Of a DNA stretch of 64,000 bases, positions 27,923 through 35,622 are shown piece by piece. The DNA comes from Rhizobium metallidurans (GTDB taxonomy: Bacteria > Pseudomonadota > Alphaproteobacteria > Rhizobiales > Rhizobiaceae). The notes below the pieces were generated by a model. The model was not told where the DNA came from, ran no database searches, and saw nothing but the letters and a program-made list of their open reading frames with translations. The first letter of the stretch is position 1. Each line of letters opens with the position of its first letter. Where the stretch lies: assembly GCF_014196505.1 (NCBI RefSeq), contig NZ_JACIDW010000002.1, positions 372,001 through 436,000 on the forward strand, in the 5' to 3' direction. The position numbers and the translations under genes were made by a program.

Positions 27923-28036
27923 ATGTGGTATTTCGCATGGATCCTTGGTCTGCCGCTCGCGGCCGCCTTCGCCGTCCTCAACGCCATGTGGTACGAGCTG
28001 GTCGACGATGAAACCAAGAAAAAGAAAAAGTCCTGA
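27923..28036 (+). CDS. cydX: Cytochrome bd small subunit CydX (CbdX/YbgT type)
   Basis: This 37-residue single-helix protein begins MWYFAWILGLPLAAAFAVLN and has the conserved WYE (AMWYELVDDE) after the helix, then a lysine-rich tail. CydX stabilises the haems of cytochrome bd in the inner membrane. AAAGGAG lies six bases before the start. It completes the operon regulator-cydDCABX and is followed by a terminator. Confidence 0.95.
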   Translation: MWYFAWILGLPLAAAFAVLNAMWYELVDDETKKKKKS

Positions 28037-28054
28037 ATGACAGGATAACGAAAA

Positions 28055-28092
28055 GAGGCTGCGCTCGATCCGGGCGCAGCCTCCTTCTTTTC
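28055..28092 (+). terminator. Intrinsic terminator of the cyd operon
   Basis: A 10-bp stem (GAGGCTGCGC with GCGCAGCCTC) and the T-rich tail CTTCTTTTC follow the cydX stop by 18 bases. Confidence 0.85.
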
Positions 28093-28109
28093 ATGCATCG
28101 AAACGACCG

Positions 28110-28598
28110 TCAGTAGCTCGCCTTCACGAAGATATCGGCCAGCGCCTCGATCCCCGCCTGATCGTCGGCATCGAAGCGCGAGGCAACAGGGCTGTCGAGA
28201 TCGATGACGCCTAAAATCGCGCCGTCGTGGCGCAGCGGCACGACGAGCTCCGAGCGCGAGGCGGCGTCGCAGGCAATATGGCCGGGAAAGGCATGAACGT
28301 CCTCGACGAGGATCGACTGGCCCTTCGCGACCGCCGTTCCGCAGACCCCGCGCCCGACCGCGATCCGCACGCAGGCGGTGCGTCCCTGGAACGGCCCGAG
28401 CACCAACTCCTCCTTCGACTTCAGGAAGTAGAAGCCGGCCCAGTTCAGCTCCGGCATCATCTCGAATATCAAGGCCGAGGTATTGGCCGCGTTGGCGATC
28501 ACGTCGCGCTCGCCGTGAAGCAATCCGGTCAGTTGCTGGGCGAGCTCGCGATAGAATTCCGCCTTGTCGGCCTGATCGATTTTCACCGTTTGAAACAT
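28110..28598 (-). CDS. Free methionine-(R)-sulfoxide reductase (GAF type, MsrC-like)
   Basis: This 162-residue GAF-domain enzyme reduces free L-methionine-(R)-sulfoxide with thioredoxin. The family's WAGFYFL and LGPFQGRTACVRIAVGRGVCGTA are present, as is HIACDAASRSELVVPL, so all three redox cysteines are in place (two in TACVRIAVGRGVC, one in HIACD). The usual end of the domain, GVIDLDSPVASRFDADDQ, is complete. AAGG lies ten bases upstream of the ATG. It ends opposite the cyd operon terminator. Confidence 0.9.
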   Translation of the reverse strand: MFQTVKIDQADKAEFYRELAQQLTGLLHGERDVIANAANTSALIFEMMPELNWAGFYFLKSKEELVLGPFQGRTACVRIAVGRGVCGTAVAKGQSILVEDVHAFPGHIACDAASRSELVVPLRHDGAILGVIDLDSPVASRFDADDQAGIEALADIFVKASY

Positions 28599-28975
28599 GT
28601 CCGTTCACCTTCCAGCAATGCGTAGCGCTCGTCTGGCCTGATATAGCGATCCGCCCGGCACTTGCCAATTCGCCGCGGTGCGGGCGTGGCGTGCATCCCG
28701 CGTCGCGAATTCACGGTAGCTCTCTCCAAATTCACAGGGGATTGACGGACGCGATCTTGTCCACCGGCGATCGGACCATATGTCCATAATATGTCGATCG
28801 GATTATCCGGCGCTGGCGGCCGCCAGCGGCATCCGTCCGGCGAATGCAGACGCGAAAAGGCCGTGCTAGCCAAAGGGCCTGCAACGCCGTTGCAAGGTTA
28901 TGCCATCGCGCAACGCCAGCGCCGTAATCGACCGGCAACGATAGAACCATCCATTTTCAGTTCGAGGTAAAGACA
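28599..28975. other. 377-base intergenic region with an 18-bp palindrome
   Basis: This gap holds a perfect 18-bp GC palindrome at 28811-28828 (CGCTGGCGG and its complement) and an AT-rich inverted stretch (CATATGTCCATAATATG, near 28779). Minus-strand frames here look non-coding. I see no gene. Confidence 0.5.
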
Positions 28976-29236
28976 ATGACACCGGAAGACAGACAGGCCG
29001 TTTTCAGCCATCGCGAGATTGCCGCGGTCATTAAGGGAATAACGCTCGATGATGGCACCGATGCGCCGATAACGGGCAAGTCGCTTGGCGAAGCCATCCT
29101 TTTCGTATCCGAGGAAGCCTCCACCAATGCATCGAGCGCGCATGTGATCTACGGCGCCAATGAATCGCTGAGCTACACCGATTGCCTCAGCATCTATCGC
29201 GACTACGGACCGGCGCTCCGACGCGGCTCCAACTGA
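28976..29236 (+). CDS. Hypothetical protein, 86 residues
   Basis: I do not recognise this small soluble protein. It starts MTPEDRQAVFSHREIAAVIKG and ends SYTDCLSIYRDYGPALRRGSN, with mixed alpha/beta character and no membrane helix. GAGG lies eight bases upstream of the ATG, and codon use is like that of the neighbours, which argues for a real gene. There is no operon partner; the next gene on this strand starts about 195 bases later. Confidence 0.6.
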   Translation: MTPEDRQAVFSHREIAAVIKGITLDDGTDAPITGKSLGEAILFVSEEASTNASSAHVIYGANESLSYTDCLSIYRDYGPALRRGSN

Positions 29237-29431
29237 GGAGGTCGGACGATGATGCGTGGTGGCGGACCGCCACCACGCGAGAGATGGCGTGGCGCGGCAA
29301 TCACACCATTGGCTTTAAGACCGGCGCAACGTGCTGCGCAATTGTGCGGGGCAGCATTCTGAACTATACCGCTTTTGGTCGGCAACAATGCTTCCGACGC
29401 CCCAAGCTCTCTTCAAATCGAAACCGCTCCC

Positions 29432-30388
29432 ATGACTGCTCTCCATTCGCCAGCGCGCGGCGTTCTCATCGCGTTCGCCGCCTATGCCGTTTTCGCGTTC
29501 AGCGACGCATCGATCAAGATCCTCCACGGCAGCATCCCTTCCTACGAGATCGCCTTCATAGGCGCGCTCTTCGGCACCGCCGCCCTGCCCTTCATCAAGG
29601 CCAAGGAGGATTCCTGGCTTGATATCGTGCGCACCACGAACCGCCCGCTCTGGCTTTTGCGCTTTGTCTGCGGCGCGGTCGGCGCCATTGCCTCGATCAT
29701 CACCTTCACGCTGCTGCCGATGGCCGAAGCCTTCTGCCTGCTGTTCCTGCTGCCCTCCTTCGTCACCATCCTATCCGTCATCTTCCTGAAGGAAGACGTA
29801 CGCTGGCAGCGCTGGGCCGCCGTTATCGTCGGCTTCCTGGGGGTACTGGTGGTCTTGCGTCCGGGCTTCCGCGAACTGTCGATCGGCCATCTCGCCGCGG
29901 CGATAGGTGGGCTGTCGGCGGCGATCTCGATCGTTGTGCTCAGAAAGATGGGGCCGGCCGAAAAACGCCTGTCGCTTTATGGAGCCGCACTGCTTGGCAC
30001 GATCATCGTCAGCGGCGTCCTGATGATCCCGCAATTCGTCGTGCCGACACCGCGGCAGTGGCTGTTCATCGCAAGCTACGGCCTGCTCGGCGCCGCCGGC
30101 AACGTGCTCTTGATGACCGCCGCGCGCATCGCCCCCGCCAACCTCGTCGCGCCGCCGCAGTATAGCCAGATGCTGTGGGCGATCGCCTTCGGCTACCTGA
30201 TCTTCGACGACACGATCGACCTGCCGATGGCGGGCGGCATTCTCCTGATCATCTGCTCCGGCCTTCTCACGCTTGCCCGCGAACGCAAGCGCGGCACGCC
30301 GTTGCCGACATCCGTCGTCTCCTCCGACAGCCAGGCGCCGCTCGCGACCTCCGCCGCCGGCGAGAGCGCAACCGTGCCGAACGCCTGA
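29432..30388 (+). CDS. EamA/DMT-family transporter
   Basis: This 318-residue inner-membrane protein has about ten helices in two EamA repeats, from GVLIAFAAYAVFAFSDASIKI to AGGILLIICSGLLTLARERKR. Members export amino acids, nucleosides or other metabolites; the substrate here is unknown. The second repeat has the familiar APANLVAPPQYSQMLWAIAFGYLIFDD. The start at 29432 (MTALHSPARG) has only a weak ribosome site, and an in-frame TTG at 29375 is possible. A strong terminator follows. Confidence 0.82.
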   Translation: MTALHSPARGVLIAFAAYAVFAFSDASIKILHGSIPSYEIAFIGALFGTAALPFIKAKEDSWLDIVRTTNRPLWLLRFVCGAVGAIASIITFTLLPMAEAFCLLFLLPSFVTILSVIFLKEDVRWQRWAAVIVGFLGVLVVLRPGFRELSIGHLAAAIGGLSAAISIVVLRKMGPAEKRLSLYGAALLGTIIVSGVLMIPQFVVPTPRQWLFIASYGLLGAAGNVLLMTAARIAPANLVAPPQYSQMLWAIAFGYLIFDDTIDLPMAGGILLIICSGLLTLARERKRGTPLPTSVVSSDSQAPLATSAAGESATVPNA

Positions 30389-30425
30389 CCGGCGTCGTCG
30401 CGCACCGGACATCACCCCCAAACGC

Positions 30426-30465
30426 AACCACCCCTGCCGGCGTCTCCACGCAGGCAGGGGTGGTT
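30426..30465. terminator. Bidirectional intrinsic terminator
   Basis: A 13-bp perfect stem (AACCACCCCTGCC and its complement) with a 14-base loop is followed by TTCATTT on the plus strand and preceded by A-rich sequence. It can end the EamA gene and the convergent small secreted protein gene. Confidence 0.8.
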
Positions 30466-30491
30466 TCATTTCAGACCCGGAAGCCCGCCTG

Positions 30492-30890
30492 TCAGCGCAG
30501 GACAGGGCAACCGCGAACGTTACCGAAGGTGATCTCGTCGGGCCCACGACGCGTGAAGCCCTGCACGATCACCCGGCGCGGCGTCATATCCACGACGCGC
30601 GCGCGGCGGAAACCGTAGTCGCTCGCCTTCGCCTCGGCCAGACGCGGATCGCAACCGCGTGGTCGACCGTAGTAACCCGGCGGGGGCGGCGGCGGACGAC
30701 CGTAAAACGGCGGCGGTGGCGGCCGGCCGTAGCCCGGAGGCGGTGGTGGGCGTCCATAACCTGGATGTGGTGGCGGGCGACCGCCGTCTATGTAGATGTC
30801 CACCTGAGCGGATGCCGGGACCGTGGCGCCGGCAAGGGTGCCGGCGCCCAGTACCAGGGCAATACCCGCCTTGGTCAGAAACTGCATCAT
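30492..30890 (-). CDS. Small secreted proline/glycine-rich protein, paralogue A
   Basis: This 132-residue protein has a signal peptide (MMQFLTKAGIALVLGAGTLAGATVPASA). It is followed by about five GYGRPPPPP-type repeats (mature residues about 10-50) and a C-terminal domain RARVVDMTPRRVIVQGFTRRG...FGNVRGCPVLR with two cysteines. That domain is shared with the next gene upstream. The repeats suggest a flexible, envelope-spanning or wall-associated linker. The function is unknown. The start at 30890 follows GGAG by seven bases. Confidence 0.75.
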   Translation of the reverse strand: MMQFLTKAGIALVLGAGTLAGATVPASAQVDIYIDGGRPPPHPGYGRPPPPPGYGRPPPPPFYGRPPPPPPGYYGRPRGCDPRLAEAKASDYGFRRARVVDMTPRRVIVQGFTRRGPDEITFGNVRGCPVLR

Positions 30891-31064
30891 CGAAATCTCC
30901 ATATCACGCGGTTGCGACCGCGCTCCTTTTTCGATTATCTCGGCCGGTCGGAAGAACGACCTGCCGGATAAACGCATTGTTATGCGATTCGCACAAAGCA
31001 GGCTGAAAATGGCACTCCCAAGGCGAGGTCATCGCTTGAGTTCGCCGGGCTCATCAAGGATGGA

Positions 31065-31382
31065 TCAACGCCGAATTTCCGGGCAACCGCGAACATTCGC
31101 GAAGAACATGCGGTCCCAATAGCCGCGATAGCCGCGGCCGGAAACGACGACCCGGCGGGGCGTGATATCGGTAACGCGCGCATTGCGCAGACCGGCGTAA
31201 CGAGCCTTCTCGACAGCCCGAACCGGCGAGCAGGCGCGAGCGGGCGCCGGACGGTACTGAACGTCGATGATCGATGCACGCTCGGGACCGGCGGCGGCGG
31301 CAACCGAAGTCGTCGCGGGAATGGACGCGAGCGCGAGAATGGCGGCAAACGAAGCTTTGGCGATAAAACGGTTCATGATCAT
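31065..31382 (-). CDS. Small secreted protein, paralogue B
   Basis: This 105-residue protein has a signal peptide (FIAKASFAAILALASIPATTSVAAA). Its C-terminal domain contains NARVTDITPRRVVVSGRGYRG...FFANVRGCPEIRR, clearly homologous to the end of the neighbouring gene at 30492-30890, but without the proline-rich repeat. Two cysteines are conserved between the two (one at ARACSP here and CDPR there, the other in RGCP), so a disulfide is likely in the periplasm. The function is unknown. The pair is probably an old tandem duplication. Confidence 0.75.
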   Translation of the reverse strand: MIMNRFIAKASFAAILALASIPATTSVAAAAGPERASIIDVQYRPAPARACSPVRAVEKARYAGLRNARVTDITPRRVVVSGRGYRGYWDRMFFANVRGCPEIRR

Positions 31383-31477
31383 ACTCTCATTGCTTGTCGA
31401 TGGTCTCCCTTGCGGGATTGGACAAACGATAAACGCCTGAAAATGAACGATGTTCGAACCGGACGTTCACATCTGGT

Positions 31478-31900
31478 TCAGTTGCCGAGATGCAGCGCGA
31501 CCTCGCGCCGGTGCGGGCTTTCGCGATGTTCGAACAGATAGATCCCCTGCCAAGTGCCCAGTACGAGCCGTCCGTCCATGACCGGAATCCCGATTGAAAC
31601 CTGCGTCAGCGCCGCCTTGATATGCGCGGGCATGTCATCGGGACCCTCCATCGTATGCACGATCCATCGCATCGACGGGTCGGATGACGGCGGCACCAGA
31701 CGGCGAAAGAATCCATTGAGATCGGTCCGAACATCGGGATCGGCATTCTCCTGGATCAGCAGCGAGCACGATGTATGCCGCACGAAAACAGTGAGCAGCC
31801 CGGATTCGATGTCTGCGGAACGCACGAACGCAGCGATCTGATCGGTAAACTCATAAAGGCCCTGCCCGCGCGTCTGCAGGCTTAGAATCTTTTGTGGCAT
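31478..31900 (-). CDS. YjbQ-family protein (UPF0047)
   Basis: This 140-residue protein belongs to the YjbQ family, some members of which show weak thiamine-phosphate synthase activity. Hallmarks are VFVRHTSCSLLIQENADPDVRTDL, the metal-site histidine in HTMEGPDDMPAHIKAAL and the C-terminal LGTWQGIYLFEHR. The start at 31900 is chosen for GGAGG seven bases upstream; an ATG at 31954 is in frame. The gene is monocistronic. A role in thiamine metabolism is not shown by the neighbours. Confidence 0.88.
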   Translation of the reverse strand: MPQKILSLQTRGQGLYEFTDQIAAFVRSADIESGLLTVFVRHTSCSLLIQENADPDVRTDLNGFFRRLVPPSSDPSMRWIVHTMEGPDDMPAHIKAALTQVSIGIPVMDGRLVLGTWQGIYLFEHRESPHRREVALHLGN

Positions 31901-31978
31901 GACAGCACCTCCGGACATGAACTCCGCCCAGAGGTCGCGCGCACCCGCCGTCATGTCAATGCCGGTAATCGGTCCGCG

Positions 31979-32332
31979 TCAAAGCCAAAGCAGCGGAACG
32001 AAGCCACCATAGATCATCCGCTTGCCATCGAAGATATCAAGGCATTCGGTGACCTGCAGTTCAGGATCGGCCATGACCTTCGCATTGATCTCGTCGCGTT
32101 GTTCGCGCGAATCATAGGTGATCCACGAAAACACCACGACCTCGTCATCGGTCGCCTGGACCGCCCGTGGAAACGACGTCAGCTCGCCATAGGGCACGTC
32201 GTCCGCGACGCATTCGACATAATCCCTGGCACCGTATGATTTCCAGATGGCACCGGCCTTGGCCGAGAGCGCCTTGTAGGCCTCGATATTCTTCTTCGGC
32301 ACGGCAACGATAAAGCCGTCGACATAGGACAT
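31979..32332 (-). CDS. DUF1428 family protein
   Basis: This 117-residue alpha/beta-barrel-like protein matches the DUF1428 family: MSYVDGFIVAVPKKNIEAYKALS at the start, YVECVADDVPYGE in the middle and GKRMIYGGFVPLL at the end. The function is unknown; relatives are small dimeric proteins of the YbaA type. GGGA precedes the ATG by eight bases. It may be regulated by the adjacent LysR protein, but both genes point the same way and nothing shows this directly. Confidence 0.88.
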   Translation of the reverse strand: MSYVDGFIVAVPKKNIEAYKALSAKAGAIWKSYGARDYVECVADDVPYGELTSFPRAVQATDDEVVVFSWITYDSREQRDEINAKVMADPELQVTECLDIFDGKRMIYGGFVPLLWL

Positions 32333-32447
32333 GATGTCTCTCCCTTGAACGTTGGCATCGCTTCAAGGACGAACAAGGCGGGCCTGAACCGACACACCTT
32401 TGAAGATAGGCGGAATGCCGGATTCGCAAGACGGTGGATTGACCGCG

Positions 32448-33383
32448 TCAGACCGCGTCCGCGCGATCACCCTCGATCGCGGCGTTGAAGGTGCGGAAAC
32501 GCTCGACGAGGAAATCGACGAGCGTGCGCACCGCCGTCGGCAGGCCGCGCGATGCCGTGAACACCAGATAGATCGTCGCCTGCGACATCTGATAATCGGG
32601 AAGCAGGCGGACCAGCGTTCCATGGCGCAAGCCCTCCGCGCAGACGATATCGGGAAGCAGCCCGACGCCGACGCCCGCATGGATCGCTTCCAGAACGGCG
32701 GGCACGCTGCGACAGCTCATACGCGGTCGATGCTCGTGCCGGTATAGCGCGCCATCCGGCCCGGTGAAATCCCAGACGTCGACCTCGCGCCAGTCGATCA
32801 AGCCGCTGGTAAACGAAACCGTCGGCACGTCGGTCAGCGATTCGATACCCTCCCCCTTGGGCAGCCGCGCCGCCATCTCCTTGTTGGCCACAAGGATGAG
32901 ATCGACCTTGCTGAGGACGCGCATCGTCAGCTCGGCATCGGTTTCCTCGGTCAGCTGCGCCCGGATGGCAAGGTCGAGTCGGTCGTTGATGATGTCCACC
33001 CGCTGGTCGGTGGCGAGAATCTGCAGCTGGACCTTCGGGTGGAGCAGCAGGAATTCCGGAAAGATCGCGCCGAGCGAACCCTCGAGCAGCCCGGTCGGAA
33101 CGCTGAGCCTGATCGTTCCCTGCGGCTCGCCATTGGCGTCGTTCACCGCTTTGGTCGCCCGTTCCGCTTCACGGAGCATGTTCTCACAGTAAACATATAG
33201 TGATTGACCGAGCTCGGTGACACGGAACCGATGCACCGTTCTTTCGATCAACCGGACACCGAGCCGATCCTCGAGCGCCGTGATGTGCCGGCTGAGTTTC
33301 GACTTCGGAAGACCTAGTACGCGACCCGCCGCGGAGAAGCCGCCATGGCGTACAACCGCTGCAAAATAAGCAAAGTCGTTCAT
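32448..33383 (-). CDS. LysR-family transcriptional regulator
   Basis: This 311-residue LysR regulator has the winged HTH at the N-terminus (MNDFAYFAAVVRHGGFSAAGRVLGLPKSKLSRHITALEDRLGVRLIER) and an inducer-binding domain with LRLAIR-like and VGVGLLPDIV segments. The start at 33383 begins exactly at the family's usual first residue. No divergent partner gene is present. A 16-bp perfect palindrome lies 126 bases upstream (33509-33524) and is the probable binding site. Confidence 0.88.
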   Translation of the reverse strand: MNDFAYFAAVVRHGGFSAAGRVLGLPKSKLSRHITALEDRLGVRLIERTVHRFRVTELGQSLYVYCENMLREAERATKAVNDANGEPQGTIRLSVPTGLLEGSLGAIFPEFLLLHPKVQLQILATDQRVDIINDRLDLAIRAQLTEETDAELTMRVLSKVDLILVANKEMAARLPKGEGIESLTDVPTVSFTSGLIDWREVDVWDFTGPDGALYRHEHRPRMSCRSVPAVLEAIHAGVGVGLLPDIVCAEGLRHGTLVRLLPDYQMSQATIYLVFTASRGLPTAVRTLVDFLVERFRTFNAAIEGDRADAV

Positions 33384-33508
33384 ATCCGGGAAAATAGTTT
33401 CAGCCGCTGGCACCAGCCACCTCCTCGACAACAAGGTCCTAAAACACTCCCCCGGCCAGTCGCATACGCCGTGAAATCGAATATGCCAACCGCGACTTCA
33501 AATTTTTC

Positions 33509-33524
33509 GTTCCAAATTTGGAAC
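33509..33524. promoter_or_regulatory. 16-bp perfect palindrome, probable LysR site
   Basis: GTTCCAAATTTGGAAC is a perfect palindrome and contains the T-N11-A core expected of LysR-type sites. A further half-site GTTCC follows at 33530. Confidence 0.6.
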
Positions 33525-33535
33525 ATAGCGTTCCA

Positions 33536-33691
33536 GTGAGCCCCCTTCATTTTGCTGCAACGCGGTACTATCTCGCCGACATTGCCGTCACCGCGTATCT
33601 CGACGGCGCCCTATTGCTCCCCGGAGCACCCGAAATGATCGCTGAATTGTGTTGCTCCGCAGCTGCCGGAGCCTTGCGCGCTTTTGGGTAA
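33536..33691 (+). CDS. Doubtful 51-residue open frame
   Basis: A GTG-initiated frame encodes residues beginning MSPLHFAATRYYLADIAVTA and ending GALRAFG. It begins 12 bases after the palindrome, without a ribosome site. It could be chance, or the start of a lost divergent gene. I recognise no family. Confidence 0.15.
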   Translation: MSPLHFAATRYYLADIAVTAYLDGALLLPGAPEMIAELCCSAAAGALRAFG

Positions 33692-33905
33692 GCCATTGAT
33701 ATTGTTGCAAATTAATCACATACCCTGTCTAACAAGTTTCAAAATCAACGATTTCAGCACCATCTGAATTGATAGATTTACTAAGGGATGAGAAAGAAGA
33801 GTCAGCGGTTCGCTGATCCGCGTGCCGAAAGGCTGTTTACCGGAACGGTTGCCATCATTTTCAAGTGTGTGGTGACGGTCTCTTCTAAAAGGAAATGGAT
33901 TTCAA

Positions 33906-34925
33906 ATGAACATTCGGATGGTCTTGTTGACGTCTGCAGCAGCCATGGCTGCCGCCGCGTCCCCAGTCTTCGCTGCTGACGCGATCGTTGCAGCCGAGCC
34001 TGAAGCAGTAGAATACGTTCGCGTCTGCGACGCTTACGGCACTGGCTACTTCTACATCCCGGGCACCGAAACCTGCCTCAAGATCGGCGGTTACCTCCGT
34101 TTTGAAGTATACGGCGGTTCCAACCAGAAGGGTAACTCGGACTGGAACGCTCGTACGCGCGCCCAGGTTCAGTTCACCGCAAAGAGCGACACCGAGTATG
34201 GTCCTCTGACCGGCGTTATCGTTCTCCGTAACAACGGCGACAACACTTCCACGACGTCCACGCTGGACTCCGCCTACATCGACATCGCCGGCATCCGTGC
34301 TGGTCTGTTCTACAGCTGGTGGGATGACGATTTGAGCGGCGAGCCGGACTCCCTGTCCAGCTACCAGACCCTCCACAACTCCATTCGCTACCAGTACGAA
34401 TCCGGCGACTTCTACGCTGGCGTTTCGCTTGACGAACTGGAAGACGGCGCTGGCGCGGACCGCGGCACCAACAACGGCAACGCCCTGGGCGTAGCTGCTG
34501 CGATCGGCGGCAAGGTCGGCGGCTTCTCCTACCAGTTGATCGGCGGCTACGACACCGACACCGAAGACGGCGCAATTCGCGGCATGCTCTTCGCTGACAT
34601 CGGACCGGGCACGCTCGGCCTGGCCGCTGCTTATGCAACCGGCATCAACAGCTACTACGACGAGTCCGAGTGGACCGTTGCTGCTGAATACGCTCTGAAG
34701 GCAACCGAGAAGTTCACGGTCACCCCGACCGTTCAGTACTTCGGCAACTACGGCCACAACGCAACCGACACCGACTTCTCGTCCAACGACGCTTGGCGCG
34801 CAGGTCTGACGGTTGACTACCAGATCGTAGACAACCTCTACGCTAAGGCAACCGTCGACTACACGGACGTCGACAACGAAGACAGCGTAACCAAGGGCTT
34901 CTTCCGCCTGCAGCGCGCTTTCTAA
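33906..34925 (+). CDS. ropA: Outer-membrane porin (RopA / Omp2b family)
   Basis: This 339-residue protein is a porin of the alphaproteobacterial porin_2 family, a trimeric 16-stranded barrel. A signal peptide ends at SPVFA-ADAI, followed by the family signature VEYVRVCDAYGTGYFYIPGTETCLKIGGYLRFEV with its two cysteines. The C-terminus has the final strand FFRLQRAF ending in phenylalanine, needed for BAM recognition. Codon use differs from the surroundings (frequent GCT, CGT, GTT), as in very highly expressed genes. GGA lies ten bases before the ATG. A hairpin follows the gene. The symbol rests on family resemblance; several paralogues exist in rhizobia. Confidence 0.9.
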   Translation: MNIRMVLLTSAAAMAAAASPVFAADAIVAAEPEAVEYVRVCDAYGTGYFYIPGTETCLKIGGYLRFEVYGGSNQKGNSDWNARTRAQVQFTAKSDTEYGPLTGVIVLRNNGDNTSTTSTLDSAYIDIAGIRAGLFYSWWDDDLSGEPDSLSSYQTLHNSIRYQYESGDFYAGVSLDELEDGAGADRGTNNGNALGVAAAIGGKVGGFSYQLIGGYDTDTEDGAIRGMLFADIGPGTLGLAAAYATGINSYYDESEWTVAAEYALKATEKFTVTPTVQYFGNYGHNATDTDFSSNDAWRAGLTVDYQIVDNLYAKATVDYTDVDNEDSVTKGFFRLQRAF

Positions 34926-34938
34926 TCTGACTATCGGC

Positions 34939-34958
34939 GCCCCGGTTTAGGCCGGGGC
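34939..34958 (+). terminator. Terminator hairpin after the porin
   Basis: A 7-bp stem (GCCCCGG / CCGGGGC) follows the porin stop by 13 bases. A second perfect 10-bp stem (GGATTGGTCC with GGACCAATCC, 35011-35042) lies further down. Both lack long T runs. Confidence 0.65.
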
Positions 34959-35120
34959 ACCTCTCACAAGTTTGCGTTTTCTGATCCGATTGACCTCCGA
35001 TCAGTTACGGGGATTGGTCCGGTTTCCCTGCTGGACCAATCCTTGCCATTTAAGGACGGATTTGCAGCGATCGATCGCCGAATCCAGCTCTTATCAAGCG
35101 CCGTCGGCGTCTCGCCTTCC

Positions 35121-35501
35121 CTAGATCGTCAGCTCCTCGATGGAGTCGACCCGATCGGGATAAAAGGCGACATAGCCCTTGATCTCGCCGACGGCATCCG
35201 AGGGATCCTCATAGCTCCAGATCGCGTTCTCCGAACGCTCTCCATCCGACACGATGGTGTAGTAGGACGCCTCGCCCTTGTACGGGCAGTGGCTCTTGTG
35301 AGCGCTGCGCGCCAGCAGCGCCACATCCACATCGCCAAGAGGAATATAGGAGACAGCGGGATAGCGCGCCTCTTTCAGTGTCAATGCCTTGCGGCTATCG
35401 GCAACGACGCGGCCATTCCATGTGACGACCACACGCTTCGGGTTTGGCGTAATCGTGATCGGATGATCCGGGCCGGGTATCTTCATCGGTTGAGCGGACA
35501 T
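35121..35501 (-). CDS. DUF427 family protein
   Basis: This 126-residue protein matches the DUF427 family: HPITITPNPKRVVVTWNGRVVADSRKALTLKEA, then SHCPYKGEASYYTI and IWSYEDPSDAVGEIKGYVAFYPDRVD. The fold is a small beta-tent; the function is unknown. The start at 35501 follows GGAG by six bases; an in-frame upstream start at 35639 would overlap the neighbouring gene. It lies on the same strand as the kinase gene, 121 bases downstream. Confidence 0.88.
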   Translation of the reverse strand: MSAQPMKIPGPDHPITITPNPKRVVVTWNGRVVADSRKALTLKEARYPAVSYIPLGDVDVALLARSAHKSHCPYKGEASYYTIVSDGERSENAIWSYEDPSDAVGEIKGYVAFYPDRVDSIEELTI

Positions 35502-35622
35502 CGGCAACTCCCATGATGCTGAAGGCATCAATATGGCGCGCACGACGGCTGTTTGCAGGACGGATGGCATAACGATGCGGCGATCGGCCGGCCGGATGCC
35601 GCGAACGGCTTGAATCAACCGC

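Larger units (their letters stand above)
33384..33905. other. 522-base intergenic region between a LysR gene and the porin
   Basis: It contains a LysR-type palindrome at 33509-33524, a doubtful 51-codon frame at 33536-33691 and an AT-rich stretch (about 33700-33790) that should hold the porin promoter and a long leader. LysR regulators usually face a divergent target; here the next plus-strand gene is the porin, over 500 bases away. Confidence 0.6.

Noticed and set aside
28583..28950. Minus-strand frames of 60-96 codons in the gap before the 86-residue hypothetical gene
   Set aside because: They overlap each other in different frames, lack ribosome sites and resemble no protein.
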